Source: Rutidosis leptorrhynchoides (taxonomy: Eukaryota > Streptophyta > Magnoliopsida > Asterales > Asteraceae). From it: a stretch of DNA of 64,000 bases. Under the pieces are notes generated by a model, which saw nothing but the letters and a program-made list of their open reading frames with translations, had not been told where the DNA came from and did not search any database. Of the stretch, positions 9,258-22,700 are shown piece by piece. Within the stretch, counting starts at the first letter, position 1. Each line of letters starts with the position of its first letter. Where the stretch lies: contig NC_092341.1 in the NCBI RefSeq assembly GCF_046630445.1, forward strand, positions 255,283,501-255,347,500, read 5' to 3'. Both the position numbers and the translations under genes were made by a program.

Positions 9258-12200
9258 TTAGTTAGCTGTGGTATCGAAATTGTGATTAACTTCGTTGTCG
9301 ACTTCCATCGGACCATGTATGTAATGTTTAACTCTGTGACCATTAACTTTAAATTCAATCCCATTTGAATTTATCAATTCTATCGTTCCGTATGGGAAAA
9401 CTCTTTTGACTATGAATGGTCCAGACCATCTTGATTTCAATTTTCCAGGAAATAGCTTGAATCGTGAATTGAAAAGAAGAACTCTGTCTCCTTCTTTAAA
9501 TTCTTTTGAACTTCTGATTCTTTTATCATGTCATTTCTTCGTTCTTTCTTTATAGATTAACGAATTTTTGTATGCTTCATGTCTTAATTCTTCTAATTCG
9601 TTTAGTTGACTTAATCGTAGACGTCCGGCTTCATGTAAATCAAGATTACATGTCTTCAAAGCCCAAAATGCTTTGTGTTCAATTTCTACTGGAAGATGAC
9701 ATGCTTTTCCATAAACAAGTCTAAAAGGTGTGGTTCCAATTGGAGTTTTGTAGGCTGTTCTAAAAGCCCAGAGTGCATCCTCCAATTTAATGGACCATTC
9801 CTTCGGATTTGATCCTACGGTTTTCTCTAGAATACGTTTTAAAGCTCGGTTGGTATTTTCAACTTGTCCACTTGTTTGTGGATGATATGCGGTGGAGATT
9901 TTATGAGTTACTCCATATCTTTTAAGAACTTTCTCAAGTTGATTATTACAGAAATGAGTACCCCGATCACTTATTAAAGCTTTCGGTGTTCCAAACCTTG
10001 CAAAAAGACGTTTTAAAAAGTTGACTACAACTCGTGCATCGTTAGTTGGGAGAGCTTGTGCTTCCGCCCATTTAGATACATAATCAATGGCTACGAGTAT
10101 ATATAGATTATTATGAGATTTTGGAAATGGACCCATAAAGTCAATACCCCAAATGTCAAATACTTCACATACTTGGATGACATTTTGTGGCATTTCATCA
10201 CGTTGACTTATTTTTCCGGCCCTTTGACATGCATCACAGGATTTGCAAAGAAGGTGTGCGTCTTTGTAAATTGTAGGCCAATAGAATCCAGCTTCATAAA
10301 CTTTTCTTGCTGTTAGTTGAGGCCCATAATGCCCTCCTGTTGGTCCTGTGTGACAATGGTTTAATATTTTACTAGCTTCATCTCCAAATACACATCGGCG
10401 TATTATTCCATCGGGACAACTTTTAAACAGATGTGGATCTTCCCAGAAATAGTGTTTTATATCACTGAAGAATTTCTTTCGTCTTTGGTACGATAATCCT
10501 TTTTCAAGGAATCCACAAACTAAGTAGTTTGCATAGTCTGCAAACCATGGGATTTCTTTATAATCTATCTTCAATAGATATTCATCAGGAAAGTTGTCTT
10601 GTATGGCTGATTCATTCAGAACTTCTAATTCGGGATTTTCAAGACGAGAAAGATGATCAGCGGCGAGATTTTCTGCTCCTCTTTTATCTCTGATTTCAAT
10701 ATCAAACTCTTGTAAGAGTAAGATCCAACGAATTAATCTTGGTTTAGCATCTTGTTTTGAAAATAGGTATCTAAGAGCAGAATGGTCGGTATAGACCACC
10801 GTTTTTGCTAGAACGAGATATGATCGAAATTTGTCAAAAGCAAAGACAATAGCAAGGAGTTCTTTTTCAGTAGTTGTATAGTTCGTTTGTGCTCCTTGTA
10901 ACGTCTTACTAGCAAAATATATAGGTTGAAATTGTTTTTCAATCCGTTGTCCTAAAACGGCTCCCATTGCAAAATCACTTGCATCGCACATTAGTTCAAA
11001 TGGTAGATTCCAATTTGGTGTTATCATGATCGGTGCATTAGTGAGTTTTTCTTTAAGAATATTAAAAGATTTGATACACTCATCTGAAAAGATGAATGGA
11101 GCATTCTTTTCTAGGAGTTTATTCATAGGAGTGGCAATTTTAGAAAAATCTTTTATGAAACGTCGGTAAAAACCGGCATGCCCTAGAAAACTCCTAACTC
11201 CTCTAACATTGGTGGGATGTGGAAGTTTAGCAATTACATCTACTTTAGCTCTATCCACTTCAATTCCTTCTTTTGAAATTTTATGTCCAAGAACGATGCC
11301 TTCTTTAACCATGAAATGGCATTTCTCCCAATTAAGTACTAGATTTGATTTTTCGCATCTAATTAGCATTCGTTCCAGATTAACTAGACATGATTTAAAT
11401 GTATCACCGAAGACTGAAAAGTCATCCATGAATACTTCCATGCATTCTTCTATCATGTCGTGAAAAATCGCCATCATACACCTTTGAAAGGTTGCAGGGG
11501 CGTTGCAAAGTCCAAATGGCATGCGTTTGTAAGCAAAAGTACCATAAGGGCACGTGAATGTGGTTTTCTCTTGATCTTCGGGTGCTATTGGAATTTGAAA
11601 ATATCCGGAAAATCCATCTAAAAAACAATAGTAACTATTTCCGGCTAATCTTTCCAACATTTGATCTATGAAAGGTAAGGGAAAGTGATCTTTTCTGGTG
11701 GCGTCATTTAATTTTCTATAATCAATACATACACGCCATCCTGTTACAGTCCTAGTAGGAATAAGCTCATTTTTCTCATTTGTAATGACAGTCATGCCAC
11801 CCTTCTTAGGCACGCATTGAACTGGGCTTACCCATGGACTATCAGAGATTGGATATATCAAACCTGCATCTAGCAGTTTAATAATCTCTTTCTTAACTAC
11901 ATCTTGCATATTAGGATTTAGTCTTCGTTGGCGTTGCACATACGTTTTATGACCTTCTTCCATAAGGATTTTATGTGTGCAATACGAAGGACTTATTCCT
12001 TTAATATCATGAATCTTCCATGCAATGGCTGGTTTATGAGCTTTCAACACAGAAATGAGTTGTGATTTCTCATTTTCAGTAAGAGAAGACGATATTATTA
12101 CAGGTAATTCAGATTCACCATGTAAATAAGCGTATTCCAAATGGTTTGGAAGTGGCTTTAACTCTAATTTCGGAGGTTCTTCTATCGATGATTTATATCG

Positions 12201-14861
12201 ATATCTGTCTTCTTCTTTTAGCATTTGAATTTCTTCTGTTGTTGGTTCATATCCATTAGCTATAAGTGTAGCTAACATTTCAGCTTCATCAATTGGTTCA
12301 TTACCTTCTCCTAAAGAACATTCTCCTGTTCCTTGTAATTCTAGAAATTCTTCTAATAATTCTGCATGTGCATCTATAGTTTGAATATAATAACATGTAT
12401 CATCTGCAGATTGTGGTTGTTGCATTGCTCTATCAACTGAAAAGGTAACACTCTCATCCTCTATACTTAGGGTCAGTTTCTTACCGAACACGTCTATCAT
12501 TGCTTTAGCCGTGTTTAAGAATGGTCTTCCTAATATGAGAGGAACTTGAGAATCTTCTTCCATGTCTAAAACAACAAAATCTACTGGAAATACTAAAGTA
12601 CCAACTTTAACTAGCATGTTCTCCATTATCCCTCTAGGATATTTTATTGATCTATCGGCTAGTTGTATGCTTATTCTGGTTGGTTTCAATTCTCCAAGGT
12701 CTAGTTTAGCGTATAGTGAATACGGCATTAGATTTATACTAGCACCTAAGTCTGCCAATGCTTCTATTGAACTAAGACTACCCAGAAAACATGGAATTGT
12801 GAAACTTCCTGGATCAGATAATTTTTCTGGTATCTTATTCAACAGCACTGCTGAACAATTAGCATTCATAGTGACAGCCGAGAGTTCTTCCATTTTCTTT
12901 CTATTTGAGATTAGATCTTTCAAGAATTTAGCATATCTTGGCATTCCTGAAATCACATCAATGAAAGGAAGATTTACATTTATCTGTTTAAACATATCCA
13001 AGAATTTGGATTGCTCGGCTTCAAGTTTTTCTTTCTTCATTTTACTCGGGTAAGGAAGTGGTGGTTGGTATGATTTAACATAAGGTTTATCCTTAACTGT
13101 GTTATCTTCATTAACCTTTTCAACTACCGGTTCTTTTTCCTTATCTTGATCAGGTTGTGGTTCTTGTGGAGTAGGAATAGTTTCATCAGAAGTTACAGGT
13201 ATTTCAGGTGGTTTAAGTGTTGTACCACTTCTTGTGGTAATGGCTTTAGCTGTTTCATTCCGGGGGTTAACATTTGTATCACTAGGTAGACTTCCCGGTT
13301 TTCTTTCACCTATCAACCTTGCTAGGTTACTTACTTCTTGTTCCAGATTTTGAATAGAAGCTTGTTGATTTCTAAATGCTTGAGCATTTTGTTCATTAGT
13401 TTGTTTTTGAGATGTGAAAAACTGCGTTTGAGTTTCAACTAGCTTCGTCATCATATCTTCTAAATTCGGCTTTTTATCATCGGTTTGTTGTGGTGGTTTG
13501 TTTTGAAAATTCGGTCTTTGCTGATTGTAAGTATTATTGGATACTTGTTGATTGCTAGGACCTTGTTGGTTGTTGTATGGAATATTTCGGTTATAATTCT
13601 AGTTTTGATTGTAAATCGGTCTTGGCGGTTGATAATTATTCTGATAATTATTTCCAGGCCTTTGGTTTATGTATGAAATATTCTCTCTTTGTTCCATTGT
13701 TAATTCAATACTGAGACAATCTTTTGTCAAATGTGGTCCTCCACACTGCTCACAACTAATTCGTATTGAGTGAATATCCTTAGTCATCTTTTCCATTCGT
13801 CTTTCCACAGCATCTATCTTTGCGGAAATGGAATCTAAGTCATGGCTAGAATCAGCTCTAGCTGCTTTAGCTGATCTAATGATATCTTTTTCTTGGTGCC
13901 ACTCATGTGAGTGGGAAGCAGTGTTATCAATAATTTTGTAAGCATCAGTTTCGGTTTTCTTCATAATAGAACCACCAGCTGCTATATCTATGTCTTTCCT
14001 TGTAGTGATGTCGCATCCTTGGTAGAATATTTGTACTATTTGACAGGTGTCTAAACCATGTTGCGGACATCCTCTTAACAACTTTCCATATCTTGTCCAC
14101 GCCTCATATAGAGTTTCATTTGGTTTCTGTGTGAACGTAACAATTTCTGCTTGAAGTCTTACGGCTTTAGATGCAGGAAAGAATTGTTTAAGAAATTTGT
14201 TAATTAAAACATCCCATGTATCAATCGCCCCTTCAGGTAACGATTCCAACCAATCTTTGGCTTCTCCCTTTAAAGTCCAGGGAAATAACATGAGATATAT
14301 CTGTTCATCCTCCACTTCTCGGATTTTAAATAGTGTGCAGATCCTATTAAAGGTACGTAGATGTTCATTTGGATCTTCCTTCGGCGCACCACTAAATTGG
14401 CATTGATTAGTCACCATGTGTAGAATTTGTCCTTTGATTTCATAATCTGGCGCATTAATGTCTGGATGAGTAATTGCGTGACCTTGGCCAGTGCGTTTAG
14501 CTCTCATTCGGTCTTCCATACTTAAAGGTTCCAGATTCTCCATAATTGAATTTGTTGAATCGGTATCACTAGATGATTCTGATTTAATGGTTCGTTCCTC
14601 AACAATCTCTGTTTGAATGATTGGTGGTTCCGGAGGAAAGTTTAATGGTTCAGGATCTATGAACCGTTCCTGAATATTCTCTGGATTCTCAATTGTGATG
14701 TTGGGTTCAAAAAATGGATTATCGGAAATTTGAACTGAAGTACTTGGTCGACTGGATGACGATTCTAAAGAAAAATCAACGGCGGTTATATTTGCTAAAT
14801 GTCTTGATCTAGTTACAGGTGGTGAACGTACAAAAGGTGATGAACGTCTTGCTCGGTGCAT
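9258..14861 (-). CDS. Athila gag-pol polyprotein, one frame with two nonsense codons
   Basis: A single 1,867-codon frame interrupted only by TAG at 13601-13599 (codon 421, CAG in the sister copy) and TGA at 9533-9531 (codon 1777, TGG in the sister copy). Gag comes first (retrotransposon gag signature near [18 protein letters not shown]), then a CX2CX4HX4C-type knuckle ([13 protein letters not shown]). Aspartic protease follows ([13 protein letters not shown], about 12740-12780), then reverse transcriptase with FMDDFSVFG near 11410-11440. RNase H comes next ([24 protein letters not shown] near 10765-10800). Integrase has an HHCC zinc module ([12 protein letters not shown] near 10325-10365) and a D,D,E core ([28 protein letters not shown]). 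The start is the first ATG after the leader (MHRARRS). FMDD instead of YVDD is common in Athila. Only two point changes separate this copy from an open frame. Confidence 0.92.
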
Positions 14862-16224
14862 TCACTGAATATCCTATTTGTTTTTAAAAAGGAAAGAAAA
14901 ATTATAATAAGTTATCCAATTAATAGACTTTTCTGATTTTGCCCACGTTTTGAATAGCCAAAAGATGCAGCAGAGGGGCAGGATTCGTTTGGTCTCAATA
15001 TAATTGAGGACTGTTTGGCTCCAATAACCCGGTCCACGTACAAATCCAACTATTACTACGAACCAGAAAATTTTGATGTCTATTAATTTAACCACTTAAA
15101 ATAAATTTTCGTAATTTTAAGAAATTTAGATAAGAAGTAGAAAAAATTCTAAGTCCTAAAAACTAGAATGGCGAGAAATAAGAGAGAAAAAGAGTTCGTC
15201 GCAAAAGGTCGAAAAAGAAAAAAAAATGGTTGAAAAATAAAAGGTGACGGAAAAATAAAAGAAACTTATAAAAACTTAAAAATACTTAACTAACCTAACC
15301 TTATTACTACAACTAACTTAAAATTATAATCGCAAATTGAGATTACTAATTGGAATGATAATTGATACATAGTAAAAGGTCTAAAAATATTAAAGCTTAC
15401 AGGAGAAACTAAATCCCAAATGGAAATAACTTAAAAAGAAACTAAAACTTAAAAAGGCGTCGCAAAATTCTAAAGCACCTAAATCTTAGTCTAAAGAAAA
15501 AGCACTTAAGGAATTCTACGGCAAAGCCTAAAAATCTAGGAGTAAAAATAACTATAGCAAAAACTAAGTTTAAAATTAAATATGAGCTAAAAATACAAAT
15601 ATTACGCTACAACGATTAAAAAGGAACAAAATATAAAAATATACAAAAAGTTGTAAAAAGTACAATTTTTATAAAAATATTATTTTTATATTATTTATTT
15701 TATAAAACTATTAATTTTACAATTTAATAAAACTAATTAATACTAAATACATAAATTAAATAAAAAGTAAAAATAAAAATAAAACTAATAATAATAATAA
15801 TAATAATTAGGTTTAAATAATAATAATAATTAATAATAACCCGTAATTAATGCAGGATTAGGGTTTTCTGTCGTGTGTCAGATGGTCTCCGCGAGTCGCG
15901 GCAATTAAAGAAGAAAACCCCGCGAGTCGCGGGGTTCAGAAATTCAGTTGACAGCTTATAATTTCAACGCGTTTTTCTTTATTTATTTTTTTTTTATTTT
16001 CTGTTTTTTGTTTTTAAATAAATAAAAGATTTTAAAATAAAACTTATATTTTTATAAACTAAAATAAAAATAAAGAAACTTATAAAACTTTTAACAAACT
16101 CTTAAAAATATATATATTTTTGTTTTTCTTTTTATATTTTTCGAATATTTAAAACGTATTTTTACAAAACGAATTTTAATAAAAGTAAACAAAAATTTTT
16201 TTTTTTTATTAGCGTTGCGCTTCC
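14862..16224 (-). other. 5' untranslated leader of the Athila element, PBS missing
   Basis: AT-rich, no gene. It matches the leader of the second element (58582-60081) up to the motif AGCGTTGCGCTT, then breaks at 16224 about 10-20 bp before the expected PBS. It contains a paired CCGCGAGTCGCGG module at 15889-15901 and 15920-15932 (spacing again 31 bp). Beyond the break lies an inverted copy of the other end of the element. Confidence 0.75.
15889..15932. repeat. paired CCGCGAGTCGCGG module, leader copy
   Basis: Perfect 13-bp cores at 15889 and 15920, 31 bp apart start to start, although the spacer (CAATTAAAGAAGAAAACC) is unrelated to that of the LTR and ORF-1 modules. The core and spacing are kept while the spacer is not. 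Confidence 0.75.
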
Positions 16225-18947
16225 GATCAAAATTACAAACCGATTTGTTTTCTGAAAACCCTATTTTCAATGCGTTCATTACCATTGAACGTAAAATCCT
16301 AGGAATTCACCTGGAATTCATTAGGTCACCTGAACTAAATCGGGTGTCAACCGTAAGAACGGTGGTTGCATAGCATGGTCAAAGACAGGACCTTGTGCCA
16401 GACCGAAAAATTATAAGGGTGAGCTTTACTATTGCTCCTACCAAGGATAGTAATTGCGTCCGACACGTTATAGACCATAATCAAAAGCATGTCACGGGAC
16501 ATTGCCTTAACAGTTGCTTGTTCAACGCTTTCCTTTACAACCGGGCGGTAGTTTACCGAAAGGTAATATACGGGACAAGTAAACTGGACGTGTTGCTTTC
16601 CAAATACAAGGTTAGCAAGTGGGTGACACAAAACCGCAAGTTTTGAGCTAAAATTTTCAAATCTGAAACCCACCAAACCCACAAAAATATGTTGCAAACA
16701 CCGGTAAAGGGTTATTCCGGAAAACTTATCTAGGGTAAAAACTAGATTTCAAAAGATCAAATGTTTTCATAAAGATCCAATTTCCTTAATGGATCTAAAT
16801 TTTTATAGTCATGTGGGACTGTAAACCATATCGTTACTACCATTGTTTATACCGCCGTATAGAAATCACTGATGTACAAAGTGTGAAGAATAAAGAAGTG
16901 ATTCTAGTATTTCAAGACAATATTGCTTGAGGACAAGCAACGCTCAAGTGTGGGAATATTTGATAATGCTAAAAACGAACATATATTTCATAGCATTATT
17001 CCTCAAGAAAGACAAGCTTTTAGTTGCAATTGTTCTATTTACAAGTGATAATCGTTTAAATAATAAAAGGTGAAGACAAAAGACAGATTCGACGAATTGA
17101 AGACGCAAACGACCAAAAAGCTCAAAAGAACAAAAGACAATCAAAAAGGTTCCAATTATTGATAAGAAACGTCTCGAAATTACAAGAGTACAAGATTCAA
17201 AACGCAAAGTACAAAATATAAAATTGTACGCAAGGACGTTCGAAAATCCGGAACCGGGACCAGAGTCAACTCTTAACGCTCGACGCAACGGACTAAAAAT
17301 TACAAGTTAACTATGTATATAAATATAATATAATATATAATTAATTATATTAATTATATATATATTATATTTATATATAAAAAACCGTCGGCAGAGAAAA
17401 CTCCAAGGACTGAGCTGTAAATACATTCTCCGCGACTCGCGAAGTTTGAAGGGGATTTTGCCGCGAGTCGCGGAGCCCCAAATTTCAACTCTGGCTATAA
17501 AGCAAACCGAATTCTGATCAAATTTCATATTCTATTTTCTCTCTTCTCTCAATATATACGATATATATATATATAATTTATATTTTAATTTTAATTTTAA
17601 TTATAATTCTAATAATAAGGGTATGTTAGCGAATATTGTAAGGGTGTAAGTCGAAATTCTGTCCGTGTAACGCTACGCTATTTTTAATCATTGTAAGTTA
17701 TGTTCAACCTTTTTACATTAATGTCTCGTAGCTAAGTTATTATTATGCTTATTTAAAACGAAGTAATCATGATGTTGGGCTAATTACTAAAATTGGGTAA
17801 TTGGGCTTTGTACCATAATTGGGGTTTGGACAAAAGAACGACACTTGTGGAAATTAGACTATGGGCTATTAATGGGCTTTATATTTGTTTAACTAAATGA
17901 AAGTTTGTTAATGTTAATATAAAGATTTACAATTGGGCGTCCCTATAAATTACCATATACACTCGATCGGACACGATGGGCGGGGTATTTATATGTACGA
18001 ATAATCGTTCATTTAACCGGACACGGGAATGGATTAATAGCTACTAGAATAATTAAAACAGGGGTGAAATTACATTCAAGGGTAATTGGTGTAATTGTTA
18101 ACAAAGTAGTAAAACCTTGGTTTACACGCAGTCGATAACCTGGTGTATTCATTAAACAAAGAATTAAAACCTTGTTACAATTCGAATCCCCAATTAGTTG
18201 GAATATTTAACTTCGGGTATAAGAATAATTTGATAAGGACACTTGCACTTTATATTTATGACTGATGGACTGTTATGGACAAAAACCAGACGGACATATT
18301 AAATAATCCAGGACAAAGGACAATTAACCCATGAGCATAAAACTAAAATCAACACGTCAAACATCATGATTACGGAAGTTTAAATAAGCATAATTCTTTT
18401 ATTTCATATTTAATTTCCTTTATTTTATATTTAATTGCACTTCTAATTATCGCACTTTTATTTATTGTTATTTAATCGCACTTTTAATTATCGTACTTTT
18501 TAATTATCGCAATTTTATTTTATCGCATTTTTATTATTCGCAATTTCATTATCGTTATTTACTTTACGCTTTAATTTAAGTCTTGTATTTATTTTATATT
18601 TTACATTAGGTTTTAACTGCGACTAAAGTCATAAAATCGACAAACCGGTCATTAAACGGTAAAAACCCCCCTTTATAATAATAATATTACTTATATATAT
18701 ATTTGTATTTTTATAAAAGTAAACTAATATAGCGTTGAGCTTTGTTTAAAGATTTCCCTGTGGAACGAACCGGACTTACTAAAAACTACACTACTGTACG
18801 ATTAGGTACACTGCCTATAAATGTTGTAGCAAGGTTTAAGTATATCCATTCTATAAATAAATAAATATCTTGTGTAAAATTGTATCGTATTTAATAGTTT
18901 TTCCTAGTAAAATATAAACTATTTTATATACACCTCGTACGACATCA
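16225..18947 (+). repeat. inverted arm: LTR plus 3' flank in opposite orientation
   Basis: Reverse complement of 1385-4115 with few changes. It comprises 16961-18947, an LTR running opposite to the other LTRs (TGATAATGC at the left edge, CGACATCA at the right), and 16225-16960, the non-coding flank that normally lies inside the 3' LTR. The right edge coincides exactly with the LTR terminus; the left edge joins the leader without an LTR terminus. With 1385-4115 it forms a 2.7 kb inverted repeat about 12 kb apart. Confidence 0.85.
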
Positions 18948-18956
18948 AAAACTTGG

Positions 18957-20707
18957 TGATGTAGCGTGAGGGTACGAAATAGTATTATTTTTAATACAAA
19001 ATACTACAAAATATGACACAAGTTTTATTAATTTACGGATGGGATATACCTAAACCTTGCTACAACACTATAGGCAGTGTACCTAATCGTAGAGTAGTGT
19101 AGTTTTTAGTAAGTCCGGTTCGTTCCACAGGGAGCTGGTGATACTTACTATATTTTTAACTATATTTATACAAAATATATATAATTATATAAGTAGTAAT
19201 ATTATTATAAAAGGGGGGTTCTACCGTTTAATGACCGGTTTGTCGATTCTATATTTTAAGCGTAAAGATAAATGACGATAATTAAAGTGCGTAAAATAAT
19301 GACAATAAATAAAATGACAGTAAATAAAATTGCGAGTAATAAAATGACAGTAAATAAAGATACGATGAGAAATATAATAAAAGAATTATGCTTATTTAAA
19401 CTTCCGTAATCATGATGTTTGACGTGTTGATTTTAATTTATTACCATGGGTTAATTGTCCTTTGTCCTGGTTTATTTGATACGTCTATCTGGTTTTTGTC
19501 CATAATAGTCCATCGGTCATAAAAATAAAGTGCGAGTATCCTCGTCAAATTACCCTTATACCCGAAGTCAAATATTCCAACTGATTAAGGATTTAAACTG
19601 TGACGCAGTTATCACTTCTGTCAACAATTACACCAGTTATCACTGTATGTAATCCACCCCTGTTTTAATTAGTTTATGAATATTAATTCATCCACTTGAT
19701 CAGAATGAATAATCAATTACCCAACCCAATTGATTAATTAAATGATTATAACAGATTCCATATGAACATCACTAAATAGGACAACCATAATCATTATTAA
19801 TTATTAGGTTAATTAATTTGAAGATAGGTTCGAAAGACTCCAATGAGTTGTCACTCAATTAGACAATACCCCTCATCTATTAATAGTCAATAGTTCAATT
19901 TTCACAAGTGTCGGTCTTTTGCCCAAACCTTAATTATGGTCCAAAGTTCAATAACCCCGTCTTAATATTTTAGCCCAACATCACGATTACTTCGGCTCAA
20001 ATAAGCATAATAATAACTTAGTTACGAGACATTAATTTAAAAAGGAAGAACATAACTTACAATGATTATTTATAGCGTAGCGTTACACGGACAGAGTTCC
20101 GACTTAAAACCCGTTAAACATTTGTTATACTACCCCAAAATTATTATTAAACTTAAAATTAAAATTAATATTATAAATATAAATATATATGTTACAAAGA
20201 AAGAGAATTGAAAAGGTGTATCTAAATCATCGATTTAGATGGCCTTTTATAGGCAAATGATAAATTGAAATTTTCACTTATGACCCCTGAACTATGCTCA
20301 ATTAACAACTTTTTAATATTTAATATTATTCTTATTATGAATTATTTAAATATTATATTATATTCTTGTGCATAGTTGACTTGTACTTTCAGATCCGTTG
20401 CGTTGAGCGTTGATAGTTGGCTCGGGTACCGGTTCCGGATTTTCGAACATCCTTTCGTATAATTTAATATCTTGTACTTTGCGTTTTGTAACTTGTACTC
20501 TTGTCATTTTTAGACGTTTCTCATCAATAAATTGAACCTTTTGAATTGTATCTTGTACATTTGAGCTTTTTTGGACGTTTTGGTCTTTCAAATCTTCGTT
20601 TTTGTGTTTAAATCTTCATTTTCGAGCGATTTGCGTCTTTCGTCTTCGCACTTATTTATTTAACTATTACAACTAAAATTCAAATAACTTTATAAATTTA
20701 GATAACT
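18957..20707 (-). repeat. divergent LTR of a related Athila family
   Basis: Starts TGATGTAGCG and follows the main LTR in order (the block CCTTGCTACAACAC, the CCGGTTCGTTCCACAGGGA block, the TTATGCTTATTTAAAC block), but is clearly more divergent, slightly shorter and lacks the paired GC module. Nine bases, AAAACTTGG (18948-18956), separate it from the inverted LTR and look like this family's PBS-LTR spacer. The right end is uncertain, merging with the next LTR around a shared TGATGT at 20708-20713. A short minus-strand frame at 20358-20591 is not called. Confidence 0.7.
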
Positions 20708-22700
20708 TGATGTTATGCGAGGTGTATATAAAATAGTTTATATTTTACTAGGAAAAACTATTAAATACGATACAATTTTACACAAGATATTTATTTATTT
20801 ATAGAATGGATATACTTAAACCTTGCTACAACACTTATAGGCAGTGTACCTAATCGTACAGTAGTGTAGTTTTTAGTAAGTCCGGTTCGTTCCACAGGGA
20901 AATCTTTAAACAAAGCTCAACGCTATATTAGTTTACTTTTATAAAAATACAAATATATATATAAGTAATATTATTGTTATAAAGGGGGGTTTTTACCGTT
21001 TAATGACCGGTTTGTCGATTTTAAGATTTTAGTCGCAGTTAAAACCTAATGTAAAATATAAAATAAATACAAGACTTAAATTAAAGCGTAAAGTAAATAA
21101 CGATAATGAAATTGCGAATAATAAAAATGCGATAAAATAAAATTGCGATAATTAAAAAGTACGATAATTAAAAGTGCGATTAAATAACAATAAATAAAAG
21201 TGCGATAATTAGAAGTGCAATTAAATATAAAATAAAGGAAATTAAATATGAAATAAAAGAATTATGCTTATTTAAACTTCCGTAATCATGATGTTTGACG
21301 TGTTGATTTTAGTTTTATGCTCATGGGTTAATTGTCCTTTGTCCTGGATTATTTAATATGTCCGTCTGGTTTTTGTCCATAACAGTCCATCAGTCATAAA
21401 TATAAAGTGCAAGTGTCCTCATCAAATTATTCTTATACCCGAAGTTAAATATTCCAACTAATTGGGGATTCGAATTGTAACAAGGTTTTAATACTTTGTT
21501 TAATGAATACACCAGGTTATCGACTGCGTGTAAACCAAGGTTTTACTACTTTGTTAACAATTACACCAATTACCCTTGAATGTAATTTCACCCCTGTTTT
21601 AATTATTCTAGTAGCTATTAATCCATTCCCGTGTCCGGTTAAATGAACGATTATTCGTACATATAAATACCCCGCCCATCGTGTCCGATCGAGTGTATAT
21701 GGTAATTTATAGGGACGCCCAATTGTAAATCTTTATATTAACATTAACAAACTTTCATTTAGTTAAACAAATATAAAGCCCATTAATAGCCCATAGTCTA
21801 ATTTCCACAAGTGTCGTTCTTTTGTCCAAACCCCAATTATGGTACAAAGCCCAATTACCCAATTTTAGTAATTAGCCCAACATCATGATTACTTCGTTTT
21901 AAATAAGCATAATAATAACTTAGCTACGAGACATTAATGTAAAAAGGTTGAACATAACTTACAATAATTAAAAATAGCGTAGCGTTACACGGACAGAATT
22001 TCGACTTACACCCTTACAACATTCGCTAACATACCCTTATTATTAGAATTATAATTAAAATTAAAATTAAAATATAAATTATATATATATATATATATAT
22101 CGTATATATTGAGAGAAGAGAGATTATGAATATGAAAAATGATCAGAATTCGGTTTGCTTTATAGCCAGAGTTGAAATTTGGGGCTCCGCGACTCGCGGC
22201 AAAATCCCCTTCAAACTCCGCGAGTCGCGGAGGATGTATTTACAGCTCACACCCTTGGAGTTTCTCTGCCGACGGTTTTATAATATATATATATAATATA
22301 TATATAATTAATATAATTAATTATATATTATATTATATTTATATGCATAGTTAACTTGTAATTTTTAGTCCGTTGCGTCGAGCGTTAAGAGTTGACTCTG
22401 GTCCCGGTTCCGGATTTTCGAACGTCCTTGCGTACAATTTTATATTTTGTATTTTGCGTTTTGAATCTTGTACTCTTGTAATTTCGAGACGTTTCTTATC
22501 AATAATTGGAACCTTTTTGATTGTCTTTTGTACTTTTAAGCTTTTTGGTCGTTTACGTCTTCAATTCGTCGAATCTGTCTTTTGTCTTCACCTTTTATTA
22601 TTTAAACGAATATCACTTGTAAATAGAACAATTGCAACTAAAAGCTTGTCTTTCTTGAGGAATAATGCTATGAAATATATGTTCGTTTTTAGCATTATCA
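20708..22700 (-). repeat. Athila LTR, internal copy
   Basis: Starts TGATGTTATGCGAGG (the other copies have TGATGTCGTACGAGG) and ends GCATTATCA. It is nearly identical to 1385-3379 over 1993 bp and is followed by the same polypurine tract and 3' non-coding region as the left LTR. Paired GC module at 22187-22230. Confidence 0.88.

Noticed and set aside
12562-13053. 163-codon plus-strand frame opposite gag-pol (also 56284-56775)
   Set aside because: Antisense shadow of the protease region; the minus strand carries clear domains.
1385-18947. Large terminal inverted repeats as a possible DNA transposon
   Set aside because: The arms are LTRs with TG...CA ends and internal Athila coding sequence, and no target duplication matches across 1385 and 18947 (CGGCT versus AAAAC).
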